Origin: Pollenia angustigena
Lineage: Eukaryota; Arthropoda; Insecta; Diptera; Polleniidae
Length of the DNA: 64,000 nucleotides
Assembly: GCA_930367215.1 (NCBI GenBank)
Contig: OV884058.1
Coordinates: 216,422,208 to 216,486,207, forward strand
Direction of reading: 5' to 3'
Shown here one piece after another: positions 35,601 to 46,551 of this stretch; the stretch's first letter is position 1, and each line of letters begins with the position of its first letter. A program made the position numbers and the translations under genes. Below the pieces are notes generated by a model, which did no database searches, had not been told where the DNA came from, and was given only the letters and a program-made list of their open reading frames with translations.

Positions 35601-38600
35601 TTCATTGTTGTTAATAAGGATTAAAGAAAAATAAAAGAACAAGCAAAGAAAACTTACTTAAAGACGTTTAACAATTGATAACAAACGAAGTATAAATTGT
35701 TTATACAGGACAATAAAATGATGCCGGATAAATTATTATCTATGAATTCTAAAAGTTCACACAATTTAACATAATGCTCACGTATTTCAATGAACACAGT
35801 TTCAGGTATTTCCTTTTGAATAAAACACAATAAATGGAAAAAGGACGAAGAAATAAAAAAACATTTCATTAAAATCTTCTCCTTTTTCTGCATAAAATTA
35901 TGTTAAAAAAGCCACCAAACGACCGTTATCTTCTTACCTTGTCCGTTAGTTTGTTAATGCGTGCTGTGATTTGCTCAAAACGATAAGCGATTCCCTTGCT
36001 GACCATCATTATAAAAAGATCCATGTAATTCCAGATAAATGTACAGGCGCCATTTGTGATCTGTTTAATATAATTTAGAAATTTCAAAGGTTTATACAAG
36101 AAGGTGCAACAAAAATAAAGGAAATTAGGTAAGAATGTATATTCAATCCGTATACGACCGTATACGATACCCTACACTTCAGTATTTAGAGACACATTTT
36201 CGAGACTGGATCCTATTGGAGATGGATGGGCAATCACGGACGCACTACAAAATTATGTTATGAGTTTATGTTTTATATAAGAGTTCTTAGTGCGACATTA
36301 AAATCGTAACTGTACCTTATGTGACCATGACATTTACGGAAATAATGCAAGTGTTGACAATAAAGTCATTTATTAAAAAAAAAAAACGAAAATTGAAATT
36401 AATGTCGCTTAAGCTTTTTTGCGGTAATTCCTCGATAGCAACTAGATATCCTCATCTACATGAGATTTGTTTTTTTAAGTGGTTACACAATTTTTAATAA
36501 TTTCTTGGCTTACAAGATTTTTTATTGTTAGGACCAGAACTGAACTAGGTAAAAAGTTTAGAGGAAGGAGGATATGGGATAAGGAGTATGGCTTGTGGAC
36601 ATTCGATTTGAACTTAATTATGTTGAAAGTGAGAGGGAAGACTTCCGTAGGAAAGTTATTCCATATACCCATATACGAACAACCCGACACAAGAACGAAT
36701 CCCATTGTAGTAACGATTAAACAGGGAAATACAACCCACGTTGCAACGGTGCTCAAGGAAGTCAATAGAATTGCATATCCTGCTGTCACCATTGATAACT
36801 TTCACTCTCTCCTGCACGCGGTCCAGAAGCTACAAAATAGACTTTGAGGCACACAAGAGAGTTGTACTCCTTCCTCCATTGGATAAAGGTGGTATAAATA
36901 GTAAGGAGATCCGATGGAGTAAAGTATCCCTTACACCGTTTTAAAAAACCGAGGCACTTGAATGCTTCTTTCAACCCCTTCAACATAGGTCTTGTCCATC
37001 GGACAACACATTGTATCAATGGTCTGAATCGAACCCAAAACTACTGCGCTAGGAGACTAGCTCACTACCAGCTAGCTATTCAAATGAATACGAATGGCAA
37101 AGGTTTCTGTCATCTGCAAAAGAGTAGACAGAGTAGAAACTTTGACATGGGAGGTCCTTTAAAAAAATAAGAAAAAGAAGTAGGAGAAAGAAAGATCGGA
37201 GCCTTGCAGAATCCCTGAAAGAATCTTGAACTCATTTGACGAAACAACATCTTTAACAACTCGTATAGTGCGATCTCTAAAAAAATCGAGAGAAATTATC
37301 GCCGACATGTAAAAAAAAACCATTTCACCAGAGATGCCGTAACCGCCAGCAAATTTGTGAGGTTTATTTTGGCCTTTAAACTTTATTAACAAACACAAAG
37401 TTTTCTTGCACGATAAAAGGAGAAGGCCTGATTGCCGTTAAGAAATAATGACGATGACAAGAGAGATGCTTCTCCAACCAGTTTTACGAATGGAAAAAAA
37501 CATAAAATTTTCGTTTACGGCTTTTATAAAAGTCAAAGGCAATAGCTCCCTTACAATGACTGTCATTGCCCAGCATTTGGGGACCTAAAAACAATACTAT
37601 TTAGTCAAAAAGCCTTTGGGACAAAACTTGTCTCTCCTACAAGATCCATGCCTTCGTTGAATCAACCGCATGGCTGGGTGCGAATGTCAGCAGCCAGGTA
37701 ACATCGAACTCATGGGAGACGGTGAAACATGGTAACACAACGATAACTGAAAACTGGATGCACGTAAGGTTATTTTGTCCGGACAAACTTGAGCCAAACT
37801 TGCCAATATGTGAATTTTTTTCCTATAAAGTGACATGGTCGAATCCACCTATAATTAACTACTTTGGCAAGGACAGAAGAAAAATCAAATTGTTGATATC
37901 ATTGTGAAGGCAAATTTTGGTAAAAGTTGGTACATTTCGTTAAAAAAAAATTTACCACGCCTACTTGTACGCCCACTTTTTCTATTTATTTGACCGCTTT
38001 GGACGATTTTTTCTTTAAAATTATTGCCATGGTCCAACTTAGGTTTTGCGGAAAGAAAATTTTGCCCCGCCTACATTAACGCCAACTTTTTTCGATTTAC
38101 CTAAAATCAGAAAACGGCTCCATTGATTTGACTAATTTTTCTTTCAAATGTTTGTATTAATCCATTTTGAGTTTTGATCGAAAGAAAAATTTACCACGCC
38201 TACTTTTACGCCCACTTTTTCTATTTATTTGACCGATTTGGAAGTTTTTTTTTGAAATGATCACCATGATCCAACTTAGGGTTTTACGTAAAAAAATATT
38301 GCCCCGCCCACTTTAACGCCCACTTTTTCGATTTATCTAAAATCAGAAAACGGCTCCATCGATCATAAGCAATCAACTTCCGAGCGAAGCCGGGGCATAT
38401 TTCGAATGAAGGATTTTCGGTACTAAAAGATATTGGGAGGCAAGCGGAATTGTGAGTCTAATCATATAAAATATACTTGAGGGCAAATACTCAATTCTAA
38501 ATATGCTCTCTCTTTTTTTAACTTAAACTGTTTTTACTGCTTTTTTTTTGTTTGCCCTAGGTAAAAAAAAAACAGTTCATACGAGGGCTTTTACGGCGTC

Positions 38601-41600
38601 GTTTTTTCTTTATTCTATTTTGAAGCAACTTCCAAAAATCCTTTGCGTTCATACGATGATCTTTAGTTGCATGTCTTTTTTACCTGCAACATCACTTATC
38701 CTCGAAAAAAAAATGTTTTTGACATTTACTCTGTATTCCGAAGTTATAGACAATTTTTTTTTTTGTTTTTTTACTTTCGAACCATCAAAAAAGTCAATAA
38801 ACGAAGAAGGGGAATTTCCTCGCAACATACTGGAAGCACGTTCTGCCAAAATAACTTTGTTCCTCATTTTATTTAAACATTGACATACATACATACATAC
38901 ATACATACATACATACATACATACATACATACATACATACATACATACATACATACATACATAAATCTGAACATAAATCTGAACATAAAATTCTTGAATC
39001 GTTTTGTTATTTTAAAAATATTTATGAAGATACAACAATATTCGTTTACAATAAGAAATACACAACAAACCAATCAAAATTGTTACACAATTTATTTTTA
39101 ACCCGACTCTTTAAAGTAGAAAAAATAATTACTTTAAAAAGAAATATAGGAAACGAAATGATCCCTCTTTCTTCTCTACACCGTTTACCTTCAAACAAAA
39201 AGAGGTAAAAACAAGTTAAAGTGCTATATTCGGCAATGCCGAATCTTTGATACCCTCCACCGACACTTCGAATGTTTTAGGACTAATATCTGTATGATGT
39301 CTATTTATTATTATAATCTTTGTAAAAACACACATCTGCATTAAAATTTGTTGCGGTTTAGACCTACTATATAAAATCATTGACCGACAATCAGAATCAA
39401 TTTTAAAAAGCTTGAGTAGAATATCAGTTTAAGCTGAACTTAAATGATTTTCAGGAGAACAAATTATATAAAAGCCACGGTAAGCTATGAACCAATCGTC
39501 CCAAATTCTGCAGAACGATTTCTGGTATTAAAAAACATAAATTTCAATACATCGGTGCAATTAGTTTAAGCGTTTGCAGTGAATTTCAGAAGGCTGTTAA
39601 AATGGAATCTAAGGTAAATTATGGACCGTATATCCCAAATTGCATAACATTTTTTCTGGCCTTATGAAGCTAAACTGGAGGAAAGTTTACCGCGTATTTA
39701 ATTATTTTACCAGAGTGGGTTTTAAATGAGGCCTATGGTAAGTTATGCACCGATCTTCACCCAATTTCACAATGTCATTTCTAGTTCTATAAAACTGTGA
39801 TGCACCAAATTTTGTTATGATAGCATTATTTTTTACGTTTTTAGGCGTACTAAACTGTTTTCCGGAAGTAGGGTGTAAATGGGGCCTAGGGTAAATTATG
39901 GACCGATCTTCACGAAATAACATAGTTTTATTTCTTGTCCTATAAAACTTTGATGTACCAACTTTTGTTATGATAGTGTTATTTTTTACGGTTTTAGGCG
40001 TACTTAACTGTTTTCCGGAAGTAGGATTTATATGGGGCCTAGGGTAAATTATGGACCGATCTTCACGAAATCTCAGAATCTTTTTCCTAGTTCTATAAAA
40101 CTTTGATGTACCACATTTTGTTATGATAGCATTTTTTTACGGTTTCATGCGTACTAAACTGTTTTCCGGAAGTAAGGTTTATATGGGGCCTAAGGTAAAT
40201 TATGAACTGATCTTCACGAAACTTCACAGTATCATTTCTAGTCCTATAATACTGTAACGAGCCAAATTTTAATATGATAACATTATTAATTATGGTCTTA
40301 GGCGTACTAAACTGTTTTCCGGGTGTAGGTTTTATATGGGGCCTAGGGTAAATTATGGACCGATTTTCACGAAATTTTACATCGTGATTTCCAGTTAAAT
40401 AACACATTCTTGCAAAATCTTATGTCATTCTGTACATTATTCCACCATTTATGTTAGTTTTTGTAACAAAATTATCAATATTTTTTAGGTGGTGCTTCCA
40501 CATTTTGATTCATAGCTCTGATCCTACTAAACAGATTTTGCTGAATCTCAATCCCAAACTGCTTAGGATAACTACAAGCAATTTGGCACCCAGCTTGTTT
40601 AGTTCTTTTGAGTTTTTCGAAAGTGAGCGTGTTTTCAACAGACGGACAGGCGGACAGACAGACGGACATGTCTAAATCGACTTGGAAGTACTCAAGGACC
40701 CAGAATATATGTAATTTATGGGGTCTGAGATGAATAATAAAAAAGTTTCACACGGAATGACAAACTTAATATACCCTCTTCACAACTAATTGTGGTGGAG
40801 GGTATAAAAACGACGTCGTAAAAGTCGCCGTGTGAGTTGGCTGTAACTGGTTTTTTTGGTTATGGTTGGGACATTTCGTAAAACTTGGTACAGTTTCATT
40901 ACATTTTTATGAAAAATTATATTTTTGAAAAACAACCGAACTTTTTTGGAAAATTAGGAAGCAGACTTTAAAAAAAAAATTTTTAATTTAAACAGCAGCT
41001 AAATGTCCAATTATATAAATGTGAAATTGGAAAACTCAATAATGTAATTTTTAAAACTCACCAATATAAATAATCCCACAAACAAATTATAAGGTAAAAT
41101 TTCAAACACAAAATTATAATTACGACGTATATAATCCTCAAATGAGATCTCCTCGGTATTATTTCGAACCGAAGCACACAACTGAATGCTACGTTTATAG
41201 GATATAACGGCGGAGGACAAGTACATGGCATGTTCCACTAAAACATAAAAAAATATTTCCAATAGATTAGAAAACAAAAGCGATATAAAATTACTATTCT
41301 CTCCTTACCAGCCGATCCAATTATAATAAATAAAGCCGAAACTCTTACCCTACTGGCCAAAGCTCGTTTGGGGATTTCGTAGGGCTTTTGCGTAAAAATA
41401 ATCTCAACTCTAGACCAATAACGCATAATTTTAGGCCAACGTGGGGCCAGTGAAGCAAAGAGCACAGTTGAGCATTGAACGCAGCCAAAGAAAACCAAAC
41501 CAACTGCACGTTTAAGGTGACTCTCATTAAATCATGTCATTTTAGATATTTAAATTAAAATTTAACAATGCTTACCAAAGTTTTTTGCATTGATGCCAAT

Positions 41601-42312
41601 TTTTAATAAAAACTTTAGCATGGTAAGCGTCAATATGGAGCTAGAGCACATAAAAAATAATGTAAGAATAACTTGCCAGGATTTGTAGGAAAATTTTAAG
41701 CGTTTTGAATTTGGATTCAACACGCCCATGACAGGCATTAGGGCACAACATTGGCCGAGAAAAACGACTGAAATAAAAAGAATAAGTTTGATTGAAGGTG
41801 TTAAAAAAAAAGATTTTTTTGGATATATAAAAATTAAAAAAAAGTTCTAACTCACTCGGACTCACGGCTCTATGAAATGTATCCTCTTCACTATTTTTTA
41901 TTCCATCACTGGTCGCCTGACTACCACTCTCTTCCGCTTCATAATTCGTATTCGCTTTAATCAAACTTAAATCCCATGCAGGCCTGAAAACACTTTCAAC
42001 TGGAGTTTTCGTACTCCTAAAAGTAAATCTTCTTACCACAATACAATTTAATTATCACTCATCACTTAAATACCGATCATCACGTAACACCTCAACATCT
42101 TCCACTTCCTCATCCAGAGCATTAATTTCTTTCGCTCGTGATTTTCGCCAAATTTCTTCATCGCCACCATTTAATTTCTTCTGCAAAATATTTATGCTCT
42201 GGGTCTTATTATTCATGACAACTTTAAAATTATTGTTATTAACATTATTTCTTTGGGTTAAACCATCTTGATACACCTTTAAAATGTTTTCTAACTTTTG
42301 CCGAGAAATCAT
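29676..42312 (-). CDS. Gr64-like: Gr-B: sugar gustatory receptor (Gr5a/Gr64 family), 10 exons, 532 aa
   Basis: Predicted 7-TM sugar taste receptor subunit. Exons (minus): 42312-42059, 42016-41856, 41767-41576, 41503-41309, 41237-41062, 36060-35938, 35812-35658, 35524-35362, 35269-35180, 29765-29676. The sum is 1599 nt with consistent phases and GT-AG joins. The first ~130 residues are acidic and Asn/Lys-rich, probably cytoplasmic. Then TFHRAVSP, GQCCALMPVMGVLNP, WNYMDLFIMMVSKGIAYRFE, LSGIILLSCINNLYFVCYQL, SSRTWCVEV, TQTVALSGKKFYFLTRRLLF, and a canonical TYELVLLQF signature in the last exon. Introns 5 (5.0 kb) and 9 (5.4 kb) hold repeats. Intron 1 is only 42 nt as drawn, so the exon 1/2 joint is the least certain part. 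Exons 6-10 have a near-identical twin (Gr-B'). Confidence 0.88.
30000..31020. repeat. TTATCGATAA minisatellite in Gr-B intron 9
   Basis: Degenerate array of units reading roughly aaaGTTATCGATAACttttctttagtt. Between 30,791 and 30,892 four perfect TTATCGATAA cores are spaced 31, 31 and 30 bp. The left part (30.0-30.5 kb) has the related 'gcaatcgataacttttctat'. The core contains TATCGATA, the DREF site, and CGATA, the BEAF-32 unit of Drosophila; any binding here is inference. Confidence 0.8.
31064..31666. mobile_element. PIF/Harbinger-type MITE, 603 bp, copy 1
   Basis: Inverted termini TGGCGATTTCTTTTCTGAGA / TCTCAGAAAAGAAATCGCCA; 3-bp duplication TTA on both sides (31061-31063 and 31667-31669), as expected of the TWA-targeting PIF/Harbinger group. 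Same length as the copy at 61,220-61,822. The ORFs inside are not gene-like. It sits inside the TTATCGATAA array, which continues on its right. Confidence 0.85.
31670..32238. other. Array remnant and spacer in Gr-B intron 9
   Basis: A few more TTATCGATAAC-type units (31,675-31,850), including a direct duplication of about 60 bp (aacttttttagtaaacagtt, at 31,711 and 31,781). Then unique-looking sequence with inverted acatgtcanat motifs. No gene seen. Confidence 0.4.
32239..33650 (+). repeat. F1 hairpin-ended repeat, full length
   Basis: Starts CAAGTTAGAGTGCTATATTC with the TTCGGC-TGT-GCCGAA hairpin and ends ggtggagggtata. It has five ~160-bp modules, then the GACGGACA run at 33,481-33,510. It carries the conserved open frame at 33293-33517. 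Confidence 0.8.
33935..34160. repeat. TTATCGATAA minisatellite, second block
   Basis: Same motif as at 30-31 kb (aagttatcgataactttt at 33,970; aagttatcgataacctta at 34,070), with decayed units between. Confidence 0.7.
34228..34579 (-). repeat. Hairpin-ended repeat family F3
   Basis: Minus orientation. It ends with the hairpin TTCAGCATAGCCGAA and ACTTG before T, like F1, but its body differs (tagatttctgtatatctgga, gtgggcgtggcacc). The twin at about 50.53-50.91 kb is its counterpart in the right duplicate. Confidence 0.6.
34580..34985. repeat. AAAAAGT/ACTTTTT minisatellite in Gr-B intron 9
   Basis: Degenerate units such as tttacaaaaagtcac, as in Gr-A intron 1. Counterpart at about 50.9-51.4 kb. 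Confidence 0.7.
36480..37021 (-). pseudogene. LINE ORF2 C-terminal fragment
   Basis: On the minus strand: LKGLKEAFKCLGFLKRCKGYF, TPSDLLTIYTTFI, then in another frame homology to the segment written LLDRVQKR...SLEHR in the twin at 57.6-57.96 kb. This is the typical region after the reverse transcriptase of non-LTR elements. Frameshifted and truncated. Its 5' side abuts a tRNA-like sequence. Confidence 0.75.
37022..37080 (-). repeat. tRNA-like SINE head fused to the LINE fragment
   Basis: Minus strand: A box TAGCTGGTAGTGAGC and B box GGGTTCGATTC, nearly the same head as the SINE at 16.43 kb. On its 3' side it runs straight into the LINE fragment without an A-rich tail. Confidence 0.5.
37081..37945. 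other. No recognisable gene (Gr-B intron 5)
   Basis: Mixed sequence without supported ORFs. The stretch 37,880-37,925 matches 60,505-60,550. Confidence 0.35.
37946..38395. repeat. Tandem repeat of about 240 bp
   Basis: Two units carrying 'taccacgcctacttntacgc', 'ttttctatttatttgaccg' and 'aaaatcagaaaacggctcca', starting near 37,958 and 38,197. Confidence 0.6.
38883..38962. repeat. (ACAT)n microsatellite, about 20 units
   Basis: Uninterrupted tetranucleotide run in Gr-B intron 5. It causes repetitive YVCM / TYIH reading frames on both strands, which are not genes. Confidence 0.95.
39212..40809 (+). repeat. F1 hairpin-ended repeat, full length, in Gr-B intron 5
   Basis: Starts CAAGTTAAAGTGCTATATTC with hairpin TTCGGC-AAT-GCCGAA. 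It is the most complete copy here (about 1.6 kb), including the segment seen at position 1 and at 8.6 kb. Ends ggtggagggtata. Carries the conserved open frame at 40451-40675. Confidence 0.8.
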
Positions 42313-43590
42313 GATTCCAAAAACATTAACATCATTTTCGCGACGACATAAACAAAATGCTAAAACAAAGTTGTTGGCCTTTTAACGTTGCTGGGGAAAA
42401 TGAAAGATTGTGTTTAATCAACTAAAGTTTTTAAATGCCCGTTAACGTTTTTACTCTCCACCGAAATTGCAAAACATTATAAATATTTGATAAACTAAAT
42501 GGCGGTTGCGAACAAAGTGAGTGAGTGCAGCGTTTGTTATAAACGATTGTCATGCAAATATTGCAAAAAAAAAAACACAAAATGTACACGTAAATTGTCG
42601 GAGAAAGTGTAAAGTAAACAATATAATTTTAGGAGGACCATGTGAAATTTAAAATGGACAAAAGGGTATAACTTAATTTGAATTTTATGAATGAAAGGTA
42701 GTAATTTGCTAAAAAAAAAAAATCTTTAGTAGGAAATATTCTCTGAAAAACTCGGAAAAATCGGTTCAGATACAAAAAATTTTTGATATTTTTTAAACGG
42801 GAGGTACCACGCCCACTTCTCCAGTCCCGCCCACATTTTGTGGGATGGTGTGTATTGATAACTAAAATTTGTGTACTAAATTTGGAAACTTTGGCTCTTG
42901 CCGTTCTCCAGATATACTGAAAAAAATAATTAAAATACAACAACAACAAGGGATTTTTGAACACAAAACATACTAAGAATCACGTTCTGGTATATAACTC
43001 TGACACCAATCGAGTCTCCACCATTAAATTTTCTGCAAATGTTGAAGAGGGTATAGTACTTAACATATATTTTTTTAAGAATTTTAAAAAATACACTTTT
43101 CTAGATATGGACCTTTGAACTCAAGACCCCAAAAATTTACCTTTGACCTTTTCTTAGAAAAACACAATATGCATATCATTTTAAAGGGTGCATTTTCACC
43201 TTTAAAACGATACCAAAAAAACTAAATTATCTTGCGTAGTTCAAGAGTTCTATCCCCTTTTGTAAGGAGACTTTTGTGTTTTTTTAAACATTTTTCACAT
43301 TTTTATGACGTCATTTTTCGGATGCCGAAAGAATGTGGGGTCTGAAATTTATGTTTTGTTTAAGTCCAATTACATATAACATTTGTGTTGAATTTCATTC
43401 AAATCGGAGGTGCTGATGCCGAAAATGCCATTTTTTCGTGATGGTTTGACGTGTTTTAACTCATTACTTATAATTTTTTTATTCAGGCAAAAAGTTAGGC
43501 ACAGCCGAAAACACCAGCGTGCCAAAGTCCATCGCAAAGCAAAAGGTTTTTGGAAAAAGAGTTTGAAAACAGCTTTTTCCATCCACAGTT
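42313..43590. other. Upstream region of Gr-B with F3-type repeat fragment
   Basis: Between the Gr-B start and the duplication breakpoint. The 250 bp next to Gr-B look unique and may hold its promoter. About 42.7-43.07 kb is an F3-related repeat (gggaggtaccacgcccactt, attttgtgggatggtgtgta) with a relative at 54.4-55.2 kb. About 43.49-43.59 kb is unmatched. Confidence 0.5.
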
Positions 43591-43888
43591 ATTACATTAT
43601 AAAACTTTTTATACAAAACAATATGCCACACTTTTTACAAAAGGTTCCCTTCCATTTTACATAAAAATTCACACTTTTAACAAAACGTGACACTATAACG
43701 TGAAACTTTTAAGACAACAAGTTATACTTTTTTAACAGAAAAAAAGTATTCATAATCAGTGGATACTTATTCTATTTCACGCCAAATCGTAGTTGTATTT
43801 TTAATTAAACATTTACACACTCGTATTTCTCATTAATTTTTTAATTAGAATCCATTAAATAAGTTGAAAAAAAGACACTGATACATAC

Positions 43889-43925
43889 CTTTTCCCACTG
43901 ATTGATGAAATGTTTGTTTCTCCAT
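43889..43925 (-). CDS. Orphan duplicate of Gr-A exon 1
   Basis: Encodes MEKQTFHQSVGK plus one base, followed by donor AAAG|GTATGTATC; the parent exon at 29010-28974 has the same length and phase. Only short intron-1 sequence follows before the duplication ends near 43.6 kb, so Gr-A exons 2-9 are missing here. The next compatible acceptor on the minus strand is Gr-B exon 3 (41767), which has the same phase and is homologous to Gr-A exon 2. Either a dead exon or an alternative first exon for Gr-B, giving a predicted 406-residue form. Only one amino acid differs from the parent. Confidence 0.75.
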
Positions 43926-43994
43926 TTAATTAATTCTTTCACTTTGTGTTAAAAAAAATAAAATAACAATTGATTTTCCCTCATAATAGAACAA

Positions 43995-45470
43995 AGGCTC
44001 AGTTAGGCGAACGTTGCTGTACCGTATCTGTACTGTATCCATCAGCTGTTCGCTTTTTGTTATATGAACACCAATACAAAAACTTACCGAAATGCAATGT
44101 ACCGTAGTTGCAACGTACCAATCTGTATAAAATAGAATTTCATGCCGTTGTTACGTGACATTTGTAAGACACACGTCATGTTACATTGAATGCGGGTATT
44201 TTCGCTCTTTTTTTTGGTACTTATTTCAGTATATCAATGGAATTGCGACAAAACAACTTACAATGCAACATGTTTCCTAATATACAAATATACATGTGTT
44301 TAGATGTTTAAAATAAACAAATATACACATACAATGGAAATGTGAAACATATAAGACTTTAAATGGTATCAAAACCTTGTTTGGTGTATGCACATTTACA
44401 ATATATGTATGCTAAAAATTTATATATGCTAAAATACAAATTTATTTATTGTAAATCTATAATATAAATATTAAATTATTAATATTTTTTACATACACAA
44501 AATACTGTTTTAATACCATTTAAATCACGTGGTACCTTTTCTGCACAACGGTCACCATTTGAACATTTTAGATTCCCATCACTGTGTGTTTTGTTTTATG
44601 TATACTCCCAGCGGGAAAACTCAGAAGACCTTTTTACTTCAGGCCTTTTTAAAGGCCTGCTTAAAAAATTTTTTGATTTATTTACTATTCTTACGTAACT
44701 GCATAAGAATGCCTTATAGAAGGCCTCCACACTCGCTTCTATGAGAAGCGAGAAAAGAAGGAGTAACATTTTTTGTTTTGTTTTTTTGCACATGCAAAAG
44801 CAAAAGAATTCAGACCCCTTTACAAAAACAAAGTAGGTGCATATTAAAATACAAAATAAAAACAATAATGTAAATCATTTAAGTTGAGTTGTTTTCATTA
44901 AGGAAGATAGGTACTTGTGCTTAAAAGTTTTATTTTATTATAAACTTTTATTTGCAATCTATTTTACAATATTTAGCAAATTTGATTATTTCAATCAAAA
45001 AATAGGTATCACATGTTTTATTAAACTACAATAAGTTTAATAAAATATTTAAACATACGTTTGTAAAATATGTATACATACCTATATAAAAAGTTAAATA
45101 ACAAGATAACTTTTTTGCTAAAGCCTTTTGACAGTCATTCTCTGGAAAGCCTTCTAAGAGCCATTTATTTGAAGGCCTTTAAGAAGCTCTGGGGAAGAAA
45201 GGAAAGCGGAAGGCCTTCTCCGCAATGACAACGCGTGTAAAAAAGATATGAGTATGGAATGGAGCGAGAAGGCCTTGTTTATCCAAAAGAAGGGGTACAG
45301 AGGCCTTCTGGAAGGCCTCCGTACTCCTTCTTTTTCCCGCTGGGCTATTGCTTTTTGTTTATGTATGAGAAAACATATGACACGTTTTTAAAAGTTCTAT
45401 AAGTGCACCAACGTGCTTACAGTACGGTGCGGTACATTACGGGTACAGCAACGTTCGCCTAACTGAGCCT
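43995..45470. mobile_element. DNA transposon with AGGCTCAGTTAGGCGAACGT termini
   Basis: Near-perfect inverted termini AGGCTCAGTTAGGCGAACGT(TGCTGTACC). The left duplicate holds the empty site (aataaatgaatgatac at about 29,080), showing duplication of TAA (left copy mutated to CAA at 43992-43994; right copy 45471-45473). A TWA target suggests PIF/Harbinger. No transposase. It contains another MITE. Confidence 0.85.
44607..45344. mobile_element. Nested MITE with CCCAGCGGGAAAA termini
   Basis: Termini CCCAGCGGGAAAA / TTTTCCCGCTGGG. The subterminal arms are rich in AAGGCCTT palindromes. No clear target duplication. Confidence 0.75.
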
Positions 45471-45557
45471 TAAATGAATGATACATTAAATATTAAATTT
45501 AATAAACTAAAGAAAGATAGGAAATAAAAATAATGAAGAAGACTATGTAATAAAATT

Positions 45558-46070
45558 TAAGCACAGCCGCGAATAACGTTTTAAGTTACAAAATAATTTT
45601 TTTTCAGGAGAGCAAAAAAACGTTTTTAACAGGCAAGATTATTAATTTTTAATTTTTAGATTATTAAAAATAATGATAATAAAAATTTTTATGCAAAATA
45701 TCAACAAATTTAAAACTTAAATTACATGCAAATTTACAGTTTATAACTTTTTTTTTGTGGAAAAACGTTTCATATCCACAATCACGATGTCATTTAAAAC
45801 GTTCTTCCACTACGCAAAGCATCATGACTGGTGGCTTTTAAAACGTTATTCCACGTTTAAAACCATTTACTTTGTAGGTATCATTTTAAAGTAACTTATA
45901 ACGTTCTTCCACTAGCTGACTCTTTGTATGTCCTTTTTAAAGGCTTAAAGGTGCATAATTTTGGGTGATTTGAGGTTTAAACAGTGTAGGAGAGTAATGT
46001 TAACGGTTATCTGCAAAAAAACAGTTTTTGAAAAAAGTGGCTTTTACAACGTTATTCGCGGCTGTGCTTC
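45558..46070. mobile_element. 513-bp MITE with AAGCACAGCCGCGAATAACG termini
   Basis: Perfect inverted termini AAGCACAGCCGCGAATAACG. The left duplicate is empty (aataaaattgtctctg at about 29,165), implying duplication of AATT. Internal repeats of 'aacgtt(c/a)ttccac'. Confidence 0.85.
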
Positions 46071-46551
46071 AATTGTCTCTGTTAAAGTTTGAAAGCAATG
46101 GGAGAAAAGTCAACTCAAATAAATCTGTGTACAATATTGTGTTCCAGAGATACGAGCTTTGGCGTGTCTCGGTTTAATTTATATGACAGTGTTGTTAATT
46201 AACTGTTTGCTACTGGGACTCGTATTCAAGTATTATTTCAAAACGCTATGAGGATTGTTTGTTATTGAGGGATATAAAAAAACCCTATGGTTTTATCAAT
46301 TAAGTATATAAAACATGTCATGACATGCACTTTATTTGTTAAAAATTATTAATACAAAAATATTCAAAAGTAATGATGCATTTTATTTATAATTGTTAAT
46401 AAACGTTTTACTGTATTTTAAATGGGAGTGTCAACTGACACATTTAGTAAAAATTTTTTTTTTTTTGAAGTACAAATTAATTTGCCATTTGATTAATGTA
46501 TACTGATCTGTCAAAACTAAAACACAATTGTTTTAAGAAGAGAAGTTTAAG

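Larger units (their letters stand above)
28690..37021. repeat. Segmental duplication, left copy (partner 43.6-58.1 kb)
   Basis: Holds Gr-A exon 1, the Gr-A/Gr-B intergenic region, Gr-B exons 10 to 6 and a LINE fragment, all recurring in the same order and orientation on the right. A further short match (aatcaaattgttgatatcat...) at 37,880 / 60,505 suggests the duplicated unit once extended further right. Confidence 0.85.

Noticed and set aside
38649..39101. ORFs of repeated YVCM or TYIH
   Set aside because: Produced by the (ACAT)n microsatellite.
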